Source: Bacillota bacterium (GTDB lineage: Bacteria > Bacillota > Clostridia > Oscillospirales > Acutalibacteraceae). Taken from it: a stretch of DNA of 54,363 nucleotides. The notes beneath the pieces are model-generated. The model ran no database searches, was not told where the DNA came from, and worked only from the letters and a program-made list of their open reading frames with translations. Where the stretch lies: positions 1 through 54,363 of the forward strand of contig JAEZFF010000095.1 in assembly GCA_023417635.1 (NCBI GenBank), written 5' to 3'. This document shows positions 9,113 through 17,309 of the stretch, piece by piece. A program made the position numbers and the translations under genes. Every line of letters starts with the position of its first letter. Position 1 is the first letter of the stretch.

Positions 9113-9159
9113 CATTACAGCCTCCAAATTTCATTTTGTATATATATAGATTATTTTTT

Positions 9160-9188
9160 ATTATGCGCGGGAACGGCTTTTTTGTCAA
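9160..9188 (-). promoter_or_regulatory. Promoter of the ACT-DUF711 operon
   Basis: Minus-strand TTGACA (9188-9183) and CATAAT (9165-9160) with a 17-base spacer, about 50 bases before the ACT gene start. A close match to the vegetative consensus. Confidence 0.8.
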
Positions 9189-9247
9189 GTATTCACGAAT
9201 TCAAAGGTACATAATGGCAAACTGCTAAAAAAAACAAAAGCGATGTT

Positions 9248-9276
9248 TCTTGAAATCTCTCTTTTTCATCTATAAT
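9248..9276 (+). promoter_or_regulatory. Promoter of the PHP-asnC-aminotransferase operon
   Basis: TCTTGA (9248-9253) and TATAAT (9271-9276) with 17 bases between. The -10 is perfect and the -35 is moderate. It leaves a leader of about 105 bases before the PHP gene. No riboswitch fold was recognised in that leader. Confidence 0.6.
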
Positions 9277-9388
9277 AACGCTGTGCAATATGCTAGTATT
9301 AGATAATAGCAAAAATGCCGTGGAGAAAGGATGTAAATACTTTTTTGAAAAACAAACGGCGGCAGCTAGCCAAATGGAGGCAAAATGA

Positions 9389-10201
9389 ATGAATTTTAGA
9401 TATGAAGCGGACAGCCACATCCATACTGATTGCAGCAGGGATGCTGTGGATACCGCAATGATGATGTGTGAAAATGCGGCGCGACTTGGTTTTTATGCAA
9501 TCACAATAACAGATCACTGTGAGTGCAATGTGTTTAAAAGTGAAGGGTATAACAAGACAATTCTGCAGTCTTATTTTGAGGCAAAGAAGGCGGCAGCAGC
9601 TTTCGGCGGCAGGCTTCATGTTTTTACAGGCGTGGAGCTGGGGCAGCCAATGCAGAACAGCAAAGCGGCAGAAAAAGTTCTTAATTCCTGCGACTTTGAC
9701 TTTGCGCTGGCTTCCGTACATAATGTAAAGGGCAAAGAGGATTTTTACAGTCTTGATTATTCAAAGGAAAATGTAGATGAACTTCTGACACAATATTTTG
9801 ACGAAATTATGGAAACAATAGAGTGGGGTAAGTTCGATGCTCTTGCTCACTTGACTTATCCGTGGCGTTACATAGAAGGGGAACATCAGATACAGATTCC
9901 TATGGAAAAATGGAATTCGCGTATCGACGAAGTCCTGCGTGCGCTGATAACCAAGAAAATAGCGTTGGAAGTAAACACTTCTGGATTCCGCCAGAAAATG
10001 GGAGTATCTATGCCGGATTTTCCAGTACTGCAGCGTTACCACAAACTTGGCGGGAAGTTGGTGACACTAGGTTCAGACGCACACCGCTGGGCCGATGTAG
10101 GAGCCGGGATTGAGCAGGGGCTTTCCCTTTTGCACAAAGCAGGCTTTCATCATTTTATGATTTATTCCGCGCATCAGCCGCAGGTGCTTCCAATCGGGTA
10201 G
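9389..10201 (+). CDS. PHP-domain histidinol-phosphatase family protein
   Basis: 270-residue PHP-superfamily metallo-phosphoesterase, most like HisJ-type histidinol-phosphatases. Metal-ligand motifs are all present: DSHIHTDCSRD near the start, ITDHCE at about 50, GVELG, SVHNV, HLTYPWRY, EVNTSG, and LGSDAHR near the C-terminus. GGAGG lies eight bases before the chosen ATG. A second ATG four bases earlier, in another frame, stops after four codons. No other histidine genes are adjacent, so the substrate could be another phosphomonoester. It is first in an operon with an Lrp regulator and an aminotransferase. Confidence 0.85.
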   Translation: MNFRYEADSHIHTDCSRDAVDTAMMMCENAARLGFYAITITDHCECNVFKSEGYNKTILQSYFEAKKAAAAFGGRLHVFTGVELGQPMQNSKAAEKVLNSCDFDFALASVHNVKGKEDFYSLDYSKENVDELLTQYFDEIMETIEWGKFDALAHLTYPWRYIEGEHQIQIPMEKWNSRIDEVLRALITKKIALEVNTSGFRQKMGVSMPDFPVLQRYHKLGGKLVTLGSDAHRWADVGAGIEQGLSLLHKAGFHHFMIYSAHQPQVLPIG

Positions 10202-10234
10202 CGGCTTTAAAAATTCAGAGAGGACTGTTGTATT

Positions 10235-10720
10235 ATGGATCAGTTATTATCCCTTTTAAGTGAAAATGCACGCCTTACAGCAAAACAGCTTGCCGTAATG
10301 CTGAACCTTACGGAAGCCGAGGTAGCTGAAAAAATTTCGGCGTATGAAAAGCAGGGAGTTATCCGAGGGTACAAAACACTGGTCAACTGGGAAAAAATTG
10401 ACAAGAACAAGGCGAGCGCATTAATTGAACTGCGCGTTTCCCCAAAGCGCGACCGTGGCTTTGATGAAATTGCAAACCGTATTATGCAGTTTGATGAGGT
10501 AGAGAGTGTTTACCTGATGTCTGGTGGTTTTGATTTGGCTGTTAAAGTTCACGGAAAGAGTATGCAGGATATTGCCATGTTTGTTATGAGACGTCTTTCC
10601 ACCCTCGATTCTGTCCTTTCAACATCCACGCATTTCATCCTGACGCGCTACAAAGATGATGGCATTGTTATGAATTCTGAAGATGAGCAGGATGAGAGAA
10701 GGAGTGTCTTCAGTGATTGA
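10235..10720 (+). CDS. Lrp/AsnC family transcriptional regulator
   Basis: 161-residue DNA-binding regulator. An N-terminal winged helix-turn-helix (about 1-55, LLSENARLTAKQLAVMLNL) is followed by the ligand-binding RAM domain (about 65-140, ALIELRVSPKRDRGFDEIA, VYLMSGGFDLAVKVHGKS). These proteins form octamers and respond to amino acids. It overlaps the following aminotransferase start by eight bases. That coupling suggests it controls or senses the substrate of that enzyme, which is inference. Confidence 0.93.
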   Translation: MDQLLSLLSENARLTAKQLAVMLNLTEAEVAEKISAYEKQGVIRGYKTLVNWEKIDKNKASALIELRVSPKRDRGFDEIANRIMQFDEVESVYLMSGGFDLAVKVHGKSMQDIAMFVMRRLSTLDSVLSTSTHFILTRYKDDGIVMNSEDEQDERRSVFSD

Positions 10721-11891
10721 TTACCAGAATGTGCTGAACCATGAAGTTCAGAGCCTTCAGCCTTCCGGTATCCGCCGCTTTTTCGATATTGCCAGCGAAA
10801 TGGATAACGTTATTTCGCTTTCAATTGGCGAACCGGATTTCACAACTCCATGGCATGTACGACAGGAAGCTATCCGCTCCCTTGAAGATGGGAAAACATG
10901 GTATTCCCCGAACCGCGGTTTTCTGAAACTGCGTGAGGGAATCAGCCACTTTGTAAAGCTCCATTATCATATTGCGTATGACCCGAAGACCGAGATCCTC
11001 GTTACGGTTGGAGGCAGTGAAGCGATTGATCTTGCGCTGCGCTGTTTGATTTCACCGGGTGATGAAGTCTTAATTCCAGAGCCTAGTTTTGTCTGTTACA
11101 AGCCGCTTACTGTTATGGCCCACGGTGTTCCGGTTGTGATTGAAACAAAGCAGGAGAATAATTTTCGTCTTACCCCGGAAGCCCTGCGCGAAAAAATCAC
11201 GCCGAAAACGAAATTGCTGATTCTTCCATACCCAAACAATCCAACCGGCGCGGTTATGCATCGAAGCGACCTTGAAAAAATTGCTGAAATTGTACAAGAA
11301 AATCATTTAATGGTTCTTTCAGATGAAATTTACAGTGAGCTAACATATGGTGATTCCCGTCATGTGTCGTTTGCTTCCCTGGATGAAATGAGGGAACGTA
11401 CGGTACTGATAAACGGCTTTTCTAAGACGTTTGCCATGACGGGCTGGCGCCTTGGCTATGCCGCAGCGCCGCAGCCGATTATTAAGCAAATGACAAAGCT
11501 GCATCAGTTTGGAATCATGAGCGCTCCGACTACCGCACAGTACGGCGCATTAGAAGCGCTGAAGAATGGCGAAAGCGATATTGTAGAAATGCGTGAGCAG
11601 TACGATATGCGGCGCCGCATGATTGTCAGTGGATTTAATGCGATGGGCCTTTCCTGCTTTGAGCCGGAAGGGGCGTTTTACGTCTTCCCATGCATTAAAA
11701 GCACGGGCCTTTCATCGGAAGAGTTCTGCAAGCAGCTTATCTGTAACGAAAGAGTTGCGGTCGTTCCGGGCAATGCCTTTGGTGCGTGTGGGGAAGGGTA
11801 TGTGCGTGTTTCCTATTCTTACTCAACAAAGCATATTACAGAGGCGCTGGATCGTATTGAACATTTTGTAAAGACACGGAAGGGTAAGTAA
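10713..11891 (+). CDS. PLP-dependent aminotransferase, class I/II
   Basis: Fold-type I aminotransferase of 392 residues, in the aspartate/aromatic/alanine aminotransferase group. Motifs seen are SLSIGEPDFTTP, PNNPTGA (Asn about 176), the cofactor ring-stacking segment SDEIYSEL (Asp about 204), and the Schiff-base lysine about 238 in FSKTFAMTGWRLGY. I chose the GTG at 10713, eight bases after GAAGGAG, rather than an ATG 30 bases upstream that lies deep inside the regulator gene. The amino-acid specificity cannot be read from sequence; the adjacent Lrp-type regulator suggests a regulated amino-acid pathway. Confidence 0.92.
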   Translation: MIDYQNVLNHEVQSLQPSGIRRFFDIASEMDNVISLSIGEPDFTTPWHVRQEAIRSLEDGKTWYSPNRGFLKLREGISHFVKLHYHIAYDPKTEILVTVGGSEAIDLALRCLISPGDEVLIPEPSFVCYKPLTVMAHGVPVVIETKQENNFRLTPEALREKITPKTKLLILPYPNNPTGAVMHRSDLEKIAEIVQENHLMVLSDEIYSELTYGDSRHVSFASLDEMRERTVLINGFSKTFAMTGWRLGYAAAPQPIIKQMTKLHQFGIMSAPTTAQYGALEALKNGESDIVEMREQYDMRRRMIVSGFNAMGLSCFEPEGAFYVFPCIKSTGLSSEEFCKQLICNERVAVVPGNAFGACGEGYVRVSYSYSTKHITEALDRIEHFVKTRKGK

Positions 11892-11892
11892 A

Positions 11893-12753
11893 ATGGAACT
11901 TTTGGCTCCGGCTAAAATCAATCTCTCGCTTGACATTTTGGGTCGCAGACCGGATGGCTATCATAATTTGCGTATGGTCATGCAGAGCATTTCCCTGTAT
12001 GACCGCGTTTCGCTGGAATCTGCTGAAAAAACAGGCGTTGAGGTATGCTGCAGCGAGGACAGCGTTCCATGCGATGAAAAAAATACAGTCGTGCGTGCGG
12101 CGTATGCCTTCTTTTGCGCAACTGGAATTCAGTCAGAAGGGCTGCTGTTTCGAATTGAAAAGAAAATTCCCCAGCAAGCCGGACTCGGTGGAGGCAGTGC
12201 TGACGCTGCCGCTGCACTGAAACTTCTGAATGAAAAATATTGTACCGATCTTTCCCTTCAAGACTTGCAGCAGATTGGGCTGCAGGCAGGCGCTGATATC
12301 CCATTTTGCCTGCAGGGCGGTACGGCTCTTACCGAAGGCATCGGAGAAAAAGTGAAACCTCTGCCGGAAATGCCGCCTTGTCAGATTGTAGTTTGCCGTC
12401 CTTCCGTCGGAATCAGTACAAAAGAGGCCTATGAAGCGTTTGACCACTCAGGTGGCCATGCTTCGCAGTATTCTGCAAAGGTTTTAACTGGGTTAAATAG
12501 CGGAAACCTAAAACAAGTTGCTGCAAGTCTTGGAAATGTATTTGAACTGACTTCAGTCCCAGAGGAAATTCATAAAATCGAGCAAATTATGATGAAGTCT
12601 GGTGCAGCTGGCGCCTGCATGACCGGAAGCGGTTCTGCTGTTTTTGGCTTATTTTGTGAAATTGAATCAGCTGAAACCTGCAGGTCAATTCTTAGCAATA
12701 ACTATCCTTTTGTGTTTCTCTGCCACCCGGTTTTTTGGGGGCAGCAGAAATAA
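11893..12753 (+). CDS. ispE: 4-diphosphocytidyl-2-C-methyl-D-erythritol kinase
   Basis: GHMP-family kinase that phosphorylates CDP-methylerythritol in the MEP isoprenoid pathway. It has 286 residues. The N-terminal APAKINLSLDILGRRPDGYH contains the conserved Lys-Asn pair, and the ATP-binding glycine loop is GLGGGSADAAAAL. Near the C-terminus is GACMTGSGSAVFG. It starts one base after the aminotransferase stop. With ispA further along the window, it shows that isoprenoids are made by the MEP route. Confidence 0.96.
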   Translation: MELLAPAKINLSLDILGRRPDGYHNLRMVMQSISLYDRVSLESAEKTGVEVCCSEDSVPCDEKNTVVRAAYAFFCATGIQSEGLLFRIEKKIPQQAGLGGGSADAAAALKLLNEKYCTDLSLQDLQQIGLQAGADIPFCLQGGTALTEGIGEKVKPLPEMPPCQIVVCRPSVGISTKEAYEAFDHSGGHASQYSAKVLTGLNSGNLKQVAASLGNVFELTSVPEEIHKIEQIMMKSGAAGACMTGSGSAVFGLFCEIESAETCRSILSNNYPFVFLCHPVFWGQQK

Positions 12754-12788
12754 TTTCAATAGGGTTGATTATGAAAGGGGCTAATGGC

Positions 12789-13148
12789 ATGGACGAGACA
12801 AAGAATCTTGGGTTTGAAGTAATGCACATTGGTATTAACTGTGGCAGCGCAGAGGAAGCCGGAAAAACGGCGAATCAATTGGAAGAACTTTTCGGCCTTG
12901 AAACAAATGAAACCCCGGTTTCGTATTTTTCAAGCAGCAGAGTTGAAATTATGAAAAAAGGCGGAGCAGGGAAGAACGGGCATATTGCCATCGGAACAAA
13001 CGATATTCATGCAGCAATAGATTACCTGAAGGGAAGAGGCTTTGAGTTTAATGAAAAGAGCGCATCTTACCGCCCAGATGGCAGCTTGAAGTTAATCTAC
13101 CTGAAAGATGAAATTGCGGGGTTTGCCTTTCATTTGCTGCAAAAGTGA
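12789..13148 (+). CDS. Small VOC (glyoxalase-like) domain protein
   Basis: 119-residue single VOC-type domain. It shows IGINCGSAEEAGKTANQLEE, then VEIMKKGGAGKNGHIAIGTN and a C-terminal YLKDEIAGFAFHLLQK. I chose the ATG at 12789, eight bases after AAAGGGG; an in-frame ATG at 12771 lacks a good site. From memory, this closely resembles the C-terminal extension found on some clostridial and Thermotoga KDPG/KHG aldolases (Eda), but no aldolase domain is present here. Function is unknown: it may act in trans on such an aldolase or be a separate lyase. It is last in the ispE operon. Confidence 0.75.
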   Translation: MDETKNLGFEVMHIGINCGSAEEAGKTANQLEELFGLETNETPVSYFSSSRVEIMKKGGAGKNGHIAIGTNDIHAAIDYLKGRGFEFNEKSASYRPDGSLKLIYLKDEIAGFAFHLLQK

Positions 13149-13178
13149 AACTGTTTGCCTGCATTTAGATACAGAAAA

Positions 13179-13226
13179 GCGGTCGGTTTGAAAGAAGCAT
13201 CTTTTCAAACCGGCCGCCTATTTTTT
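13179..13226. terminator. Bidirectional terminator between the VOC gene and upp
   Basis: A 15-bp stem (13179-13193 with 13203-13217, one wobble pair) followed by TTTTTT on the plus strand. It ends the ispE operon and can also end upp read from the minus strand, where a shorter U-run follows. Confidence 0.85.
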
Positions 13227-13234
13227 GAATTGTT

Positions 13235-13885
13235 TTAAAGAGTACCGAAAATACGGTCGCCCGCATCACCAAGGCCTGGAACAATATATCCGTTTTCATT
13301 CAGATGGTCATCGACCGCTGCGCAGTAAAGCTGTACATCTGGATGCGCTTTCGTAAAGGCTTTAATGCCTTCCGGTGCGGCAATAATGCACATAAACTTA
13401 ATGCTTTTTGGATGACTGCGCTTAATGATTGTTACGGCGTCAATGGAAGAGCCGCCGGTTGCGAGCATCGGGTCAAGCACAATCACTTCACGCTGGTCAA
13501 TGTCAAGCGGAAGCTTGCTGTAATACTGAACTGGCTTCAGTGTCTTTGGGTCGCGGTAAAGCCCGATATGGCCGACTTTTGCTGCTGGAACAAGCGAAAG
13601 TACACCGTCAACCATGCCAAGGCCTGCGCGCAGAATCGGAATAAATGCAAGTTTGCGGCCTGCAATTACTTTCGCTTTTGCATGATCTTTTACCGGGGTA
13701 TCAATTGTGGTTTCTTCCAATGGGAGATCGCGCGTTGCCTCATAGCAAAGCAGCATGGCGATTTCGCTTACCAGCTGGCGAAAATCTCTTGAACCGGTAT
13801 TTTTATCTCTCAGGTAGGTCAGTTTATGCTGGATCAGAGGATGATCCATGATAAAAACCTGACCTCCAAAATTTCGATTTTCCAT
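13235..13885 (-). CDS. upp: Uracil phosphoribosyltransferase
   Basis: Salvage enzyme making UMP from uracil and PRPP. It has 216 residues from the chosen ATG, which has GGAGG eight bases upstream; a longer in-frame opening into rpiB is unlikely. Motifs seen: VFIMDHPLIQHKLTYLRD near the N-terminus, ILRAGLGMVDG, the PRPP-binding loop VLDPMLATGGSS, and the uracil-site region NENGYIVPGLGDAGDRIFGT at the C-terminus. It is last in the fhs-tsaE-tsaB-rpiB-upp operon, 25 bases after rpiB. Confidence 0.96.
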   Translation of the reverse strand: MENRNFGGQVFIMDHPLIQHKLTYLRDKNTGSRDFRQLVSEIAMLLCYEATRDLPLEETTIDTPVKDHAKAKVIAGRKLAFIPILRAGLGMVDGVLSLVPAAKVGHIGLYRDPKTLKPVQYYSKLPLDIDQREVIVLDPMLATGGSSIDAVTIIKRSHPKSIKFMCIIAAPEGIKAFTKAHPDVQLYCAAVDDHLNENGYIVPGLGDAGDRIFGTL

Positions 13886-13910
13886 ATTCTTTTCCTCCGT
13901 TGTCTGTTTC

Positions 13911-14354
13911 TTAAAGCTCACCGCGCTCAATTGCGGCAATTTCATCAATCCTTCTCTGATGACGTCCGCCGTCAAAAGGAGTATTCAAAAAGAGCTTCGA
14001 AAATTCAACGGCCTGTTCTTCATTAATGACTCGGCCGCCAAGGCAAAGAATATTGGCGTTATTGTGGTGGCGGGTAATTTCTGCGCAGTATGCGTCAGCG
14101 CAAACAGCCGCACGGATTCCCTTTACTTTATTGGCTGCCATGCTCATGCCGATTCCTGTTCCGCAGCAGAGGATTCCTTTGTCTGCTTTGCCGTCGGCAA
14201 TAAAATGGGCTACTTTCGCAGCGATTGGCGCATAATCAACGGATTCTTCGCTGTTGGTGCCAAAATCTGTGTACTCGACTTTTTCCGAATCAAGGTACTT
14301 CTTGATAGCTTCTTTCAGGCGATAACCGCCGTGGTCAGCTCCTAATGCGATCAT
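13911..14354 (-). CDS. rpiB: Ribose-5-phosphate isomerase B
   Basis: Interconverts ribose-5-phosphate and ribulose-5-phosphate (RpiB/LacAB family). It has 147 residues. MIALGADHGGYRLKEAIKKY opens the protein. The catalytic Cys lies in GILCCGTGIGMSMAANK, and HHNNANILCLGGR follows. It overlaps tsaB by four bases and precedes upp, so it links ribose-phosphate supply with pyrimidine salvage. An allose-6-phosphate isomerase activity cannot be excluded but the context favours ribose phosphate. Confidence 0.94.
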   Translation of the reverse strand: MIALGADHGGYRLKEAIKKYLDSEKVEYTDFGTNSEESVDYAPIAAKVAHFIADGKADKGILCCGTGIGMSMAANKVKGIRAAVCADAYCAEITRHHNNANILCLGGRVINEEQAVEFSKLFLNTPFDGGRHQRRIDEIAAIERGEL

Positions 14355-15064
14355 TTTTTTAACCCCTTTGTTCTTTTATTATTCAGAGCACGTTCTGCCT
14401 GTGCCGGGCGTAAATAAACCGGAAGCAAAGAAGCTGCGGTTTCTGTTTTTCCCTTGGCACAGGTTAAGGCCGCTGCTTTGGCAACACCGCTTGCGCGCTG
14501 GTAAATCAACGGCTCAGGGGGCAGGGATGCTCCTATAGCCTGAAACCCTTGCTTATTATAACACAGTTTTGCGCCATCACCAACAAGGAACAGTGGCTTT
14601 GGATATTTTTCGCACTCTTTTGCTAAATCATCTGCCGCAATGGCCCGGTCTTCTGTAAGGCGTTGCAGCTTTTCACCATCTGCTTTGAAAATGGCGTTAT
14701 AGACTTGACCGCAGCGGGCATCCATAACGGCGCAGACGGTGCAGTTTATATGTGCCAGATTCCATGCCATGGCTTCCAGTGAAGAAACGCCAATGCACGG
14801 CTTATCAAGGGGAAAAGCCAGGCCTTTTATGCTGGCAACGCCAATGCGGATGCCTGTAAAAGAACCGGGTCCGGCCGAGACAGCAAAAAGGTCAATGTCT
14901 TTTGTGGAAACTTTCGTGCTTTGAAGAAGTCCCTGTATCATTGGCATCAGTGTTTGGCTATGCGTCAAACCAACATTACAATAAAACTCACCAAGGATTT
15001 TTCCATCCAAGGTAAGTGCCGCGGAAGCGGCAGCGGCCGAAGAATCGACCGAAAGTATTAACAT
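14351..15064 (-). CDS. tsaB: tRNA t6A biosynthesis protein TsaB
   Basis: ASKHA-fold partner of TsaD in making N6-threonylcarbamoyladenosine at tRNA position 37. It has 237 residues. The N-terminus MLILSVDSSAAAASAALTLDG and the conserved AVSAGPGSFTGIRIGVASIK segment are diagnostic. It overlaps tsaE upstream by seven bases and rpiB downstream by four bases. TsaD and TsaC are not in this operon; a TsaD-like paralog is found elsewhere in the window near 43 kb. Confidence 0.95.
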   Translation of the reverse strand: MLILSVDSSAAAASAALTLDGKILGEFYCNVGLTHSQTLMPMIQGLLQSTKVSTKDIDLFAVSAGPGSFTGIRIGVASIKGLAFPLDKPCIGVSSLEAMAWNLAHINCTVCAVMDARCGQVYNAIFKADGEKLQRLTEDRAIAADDLAKECEKYPKPLFLVGDGAKLCYNKQGFQAIGASLPPEPLIYQRASGVAKAAALTCAKGKTETAASLLPVYLRPAQAERALNNKRTKGLKK

Positions 15065-15489
15065 AGAGTCACTCCGTCCATCGAAATCATGCGCTCATTT
15101 TCCGTGCTGCCCTGCTGCAGATGAATGTGAATAGTATCCTCCGGGAGGGCGTTTTCTATATTTTCGCTCCATTCAACGACAAGAACACCATCCGACGCGT
15201 CGAGGTAATCGAAAAAGCCAGTTGAGTACAGGTCGTTCCAGCTTTCTACGCGGTACATATCGAAATGGTAAATTGGGAGGCGGCCAGCGTACTCATGTAT
15301 GAGCGCAAAAGTTGGGCTGCAAACGCCGCCTTCAATTCCAAGCCCGCGCGCAATTCCACGTGTCAGCGCGGTTTTGCCGGCGCCCATTTCACCGTAAAGG
15401 GCCAATACGGTTCCCGGCTTTAGCTTCTGCGCGAGTTTTTCACCAAGTGCTTCGGTTTCTGCCGGAGACTCCGTTACAAAATTCTGCAT
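15058..15489 (-). CDS. tsaE: tRNA t6A biosynthesis ATPase TsaE
   Basis: P-loop ATPase that activates the TsaB-TsaD complex. It has 143 residues. The Walker A motif GEMGAGKTALTRGIARGLG is at about 34-52 and SPTFALIHEYAG follows. YHFDMYRVESWNDLYSTGF and VVEWSENIE are the family's later motifs. It starts 15 bases after the fhs stop and overlaps tsaB, so translation is likely coupled. Confidence 0.95.
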   Translation of the reverse strand: MQNFVTESPAETEALGEKLAQKLKPGTVLALYGEMGAGKTALTRGIARGLGIEGGVCSPTFALIHEYAGRLPIYHFDMYRVESWNDLYSTGFFDYLDASDGVLVVEWSENIENALPEDTIHIHLQQGSTENERMISMDGVTLC

Positions 15490-15504
15490 GGTTTCACCTG
15501 TTTA

Positions 15505-17172
15505 TTAAAAGAGTCCGGTAATTCTGCCGTTTTCATCCACGTCAATATTTTCGGCGGCGGGATGCTTTGGCAGCCCCGGCATGGTTAAAATGCTGCCGGC
15601 ATATGCAACAACGAAACCCGCGCCGTTGTTTAGCTTAATGTCACGAATCGTTATGCGAAAACCAGTTGGACGCCCCAGAAGTTTTGGATTGTCGGAAAGG
15701 GAATATTGGGTTTTTGCAATGCAAACCGGCAGTTTGTCCGCACCGAGCGCTTCGGCATCTTTCAGCGATTTCAAAGCTTTTGGCGCGTAATCTACGCCAT
15801 CCGCACCATAAATTTCGCGGCAAACGGTTTCAATCTTTTCCTTAATTAGCATATCGTCAGGGTAGAGGCAGTGAAATTTCGAGGGCTGTTCCGCCAAACG
15901 GCAAACTTTTTCGGCAAGATCACGGCCGCCCTCGCCGCCTTTGGCAAAGACTTCGCACAGTGAAAATTCTGCGCCGTTCTGTTTGCAGTAATCTTCAATA
16001 TACTTTAGCTCTTTTGGAGAGTCATTTTCAAAGCGGTTAATGGCAACGACAACCGGAACACCAAATTTTTTCAGGTTCCCAATGTGAGCGCCAAGATTTA
16101 CAATTCCCTTTTTCAGCGCTTCCATGTTTTCCGCTGAAGTTTCTGCCTTTGGTACGCCGCCATTGTATTTCAGTGCGCGCGCCGTAGCAACGAGAACGAC
16201 GGCATCCGGGTGGATTCCGGCAAAACGGCACTTAATGTCCATAAATTTTTCAGCACCGAGATCAGAGCCAAATCCGGCTTCCGTGACGCAGTAATCGCCG
16301 AGTTTTAGGGCAAAGCGGGTTGCTCGGACGGAGTTGCAGCCGTGGGCAATGTTTGCGAAAGGTCCGCCATGGATGATGGCTGGGGTTCCATCCAGCGTTT
16401 GAACAAGGTTTGGCTTTACGGCATCTTTCAGCAGAGCAGCCATGGCGCCTTCCGCTTTCAGGTCGTGTGCATAAACCGGATTGCCAGAATATGTGTAGGC
16501 TACGAGGATGCGGCCGAGGCGATTTTTTAAATCCATTAGATCGGAAGCAAGACAAAAAGCGGCCATAACTTCTGTCGCAACAGAAATGCAGAAAGAATCT
16601 TCGCGCGGCACGCCGCTTGTTTTTCCGCCGAGGCCGGAAACAAGGCCGCGGAGCTGCCGGTCATTCATATCCATGCAGCGGGGCAGAAGAATTCTGCGGG
16701 GGTCTATTCCAAGCTCATTGCCTTGCTGAATGTGGTTGTCCAACATCGCACAGAGAAGGTTGTTTGCCGACGTAATTGCGTGAAAATCGCCGGTAAAATG
16801 AAGGTTAATTTCTTCCATGGGGATGACCTGTGCATAGCCGCCGCCTGCAGCACCGCCTTTAATGCCAAAAACCGGCCCGAGGGAAGGTTCACGCAGCGCC
16901 AGTACGGCATTTTTGCCAATTTTAGCCATAGCTTCCGCCAGCCCAACAGAAACCGTTGTTTTGCCTTCGCCGGCAGGAGTGGGGTTAATAGCAGTCACTA
17001 AAATGAGCTTCCCGTCTTTTTTGCCGGAGAGCCGCTGATACAGCGAGTCATTCAATTTTGCCTTGTAGCGGCCGTACGGCTCATATTCTTCTTCCCGTAT
17101 GCCAAGTCCAGAAGCAATCTGTGCAATCGGCTTTGGCTGTGCTTGCTGTGCAATCTCAAGATCCGATAACAT
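15505..17172 (-). CDS. fhs: Formate-tetrahydrofolate ligase
   Basis: ATP-dependent synthesis of 10-formyl-THF from formate, supplying C1 units for purines and, in acetogens, the Wood-Ljungdahl methyl branch. It has 555 residues, the usual length. The ATP-binding loop TPAGEGKTTVSVGLAEAM, EPSLGPVFGIKGGAAGGGYA and FTGDFHAITSANNLL are present, as is LPKHPAAENIDV at the C-terminus. I chose the ATG at 17172 just after a GGGGGA site; the upstream TTG is too close to it. It leads the five-gene minus operon. No other folate C1 genes are adjacent. Confidence 0.97.
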   Translation of the reverse strand: MLSDLEIAQQAQPKPIAQIASGLGIREEEYEPYGRYKAKLNDSLYQRLSGKKDGKLILVTAINPTPAGEGKTTVSVGLAEAMAKIGKNAVLALREPSLGPVFGIKGGAAGGGYAQVIPMEEINLHFTGDFHAITSANNLLCAMLDNHIQQGNELGIDPRRILLPRCMDMNDRQLRGLVSGLGGKTSGVPREDSFCISVATEVMAAFCLASDLMDLKNRLGRILVAYTYSGNPVYAHDLKAEGAMAALLKDAVKPNLVQTLDGTPAIIHGGPFANIAHGCNSVRATRFALKLGDYCVTEAGFGSDLGAEKFMDIKCRFAGIHPDAVVLVATARALKYNGGVPKAETSAENMEALKKGIVNLGAHIGNLKKFGVPVVVAINRFENDSPKELKYIEDYCKQNGAEFSLCEVFAKGGEGGRDLAEKVCRLAEQPSKFHCLYPDDMLIKEKIETVCREIYGADGVDYAPKALKSLKDAEALGADKLPVCIAKTQYSLSDNPKLLGRPTGFRITIRDIKLNNGAGFVVAYAGSILTMPGLPKHPAAENIDVDENGRITGLF

Positions 17173-17203
17173 TCCTGTTTCCCCCAATTACAATAATAAT
17201 AAA

Positions 17204-17212
17204 ATTATAACA
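17204..17212 (-). promoter_or_regulatory. Extended -10 promoter of the fhs operon
   Basis: Minus-strand TGTTATAAT (TGn plus a perfect TATAAT). No good -35 is seen at 16-18 bases. The leader to the fhs start is only about 25 bases, which leaves no room for a folate riboswitch. Confidence 0.6.
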
Positions 17213-17259
17213 CAATACCCGATAATAAGAAATAGTGGGCAGCAAAATTGCGGACTTCC

Positions 17260-17288
17260 TTGCAAGTTCTTGAAATCCATCCTATAAT
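17260..17288 (+). promoter_or_regulatory. Promoter of the FtsW/RodA gene
   Basis: TTGCAA (17260-17265) and TATAAT (17283-17288) with 17 bases between, 21 bases before the start codon of the downstream gene. Confidence 0.75.
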
Positions 17289-17309
17289 ATTGCTGAAAGA
17301 GGTGAAGCC

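Noticed and set aside
9385..9399. Four-codon frame overlapping the PHP start
   Set aside because: An ATG four bases before the real start stops at once; spacing from GGAGG is too short for efficient use. Probably chance.
17173..17203. Possible folate riboswitch before fhs
   Set aside because: The leader is only about 25 bases, far too short for the known tetrahydrofolate riboswitch.
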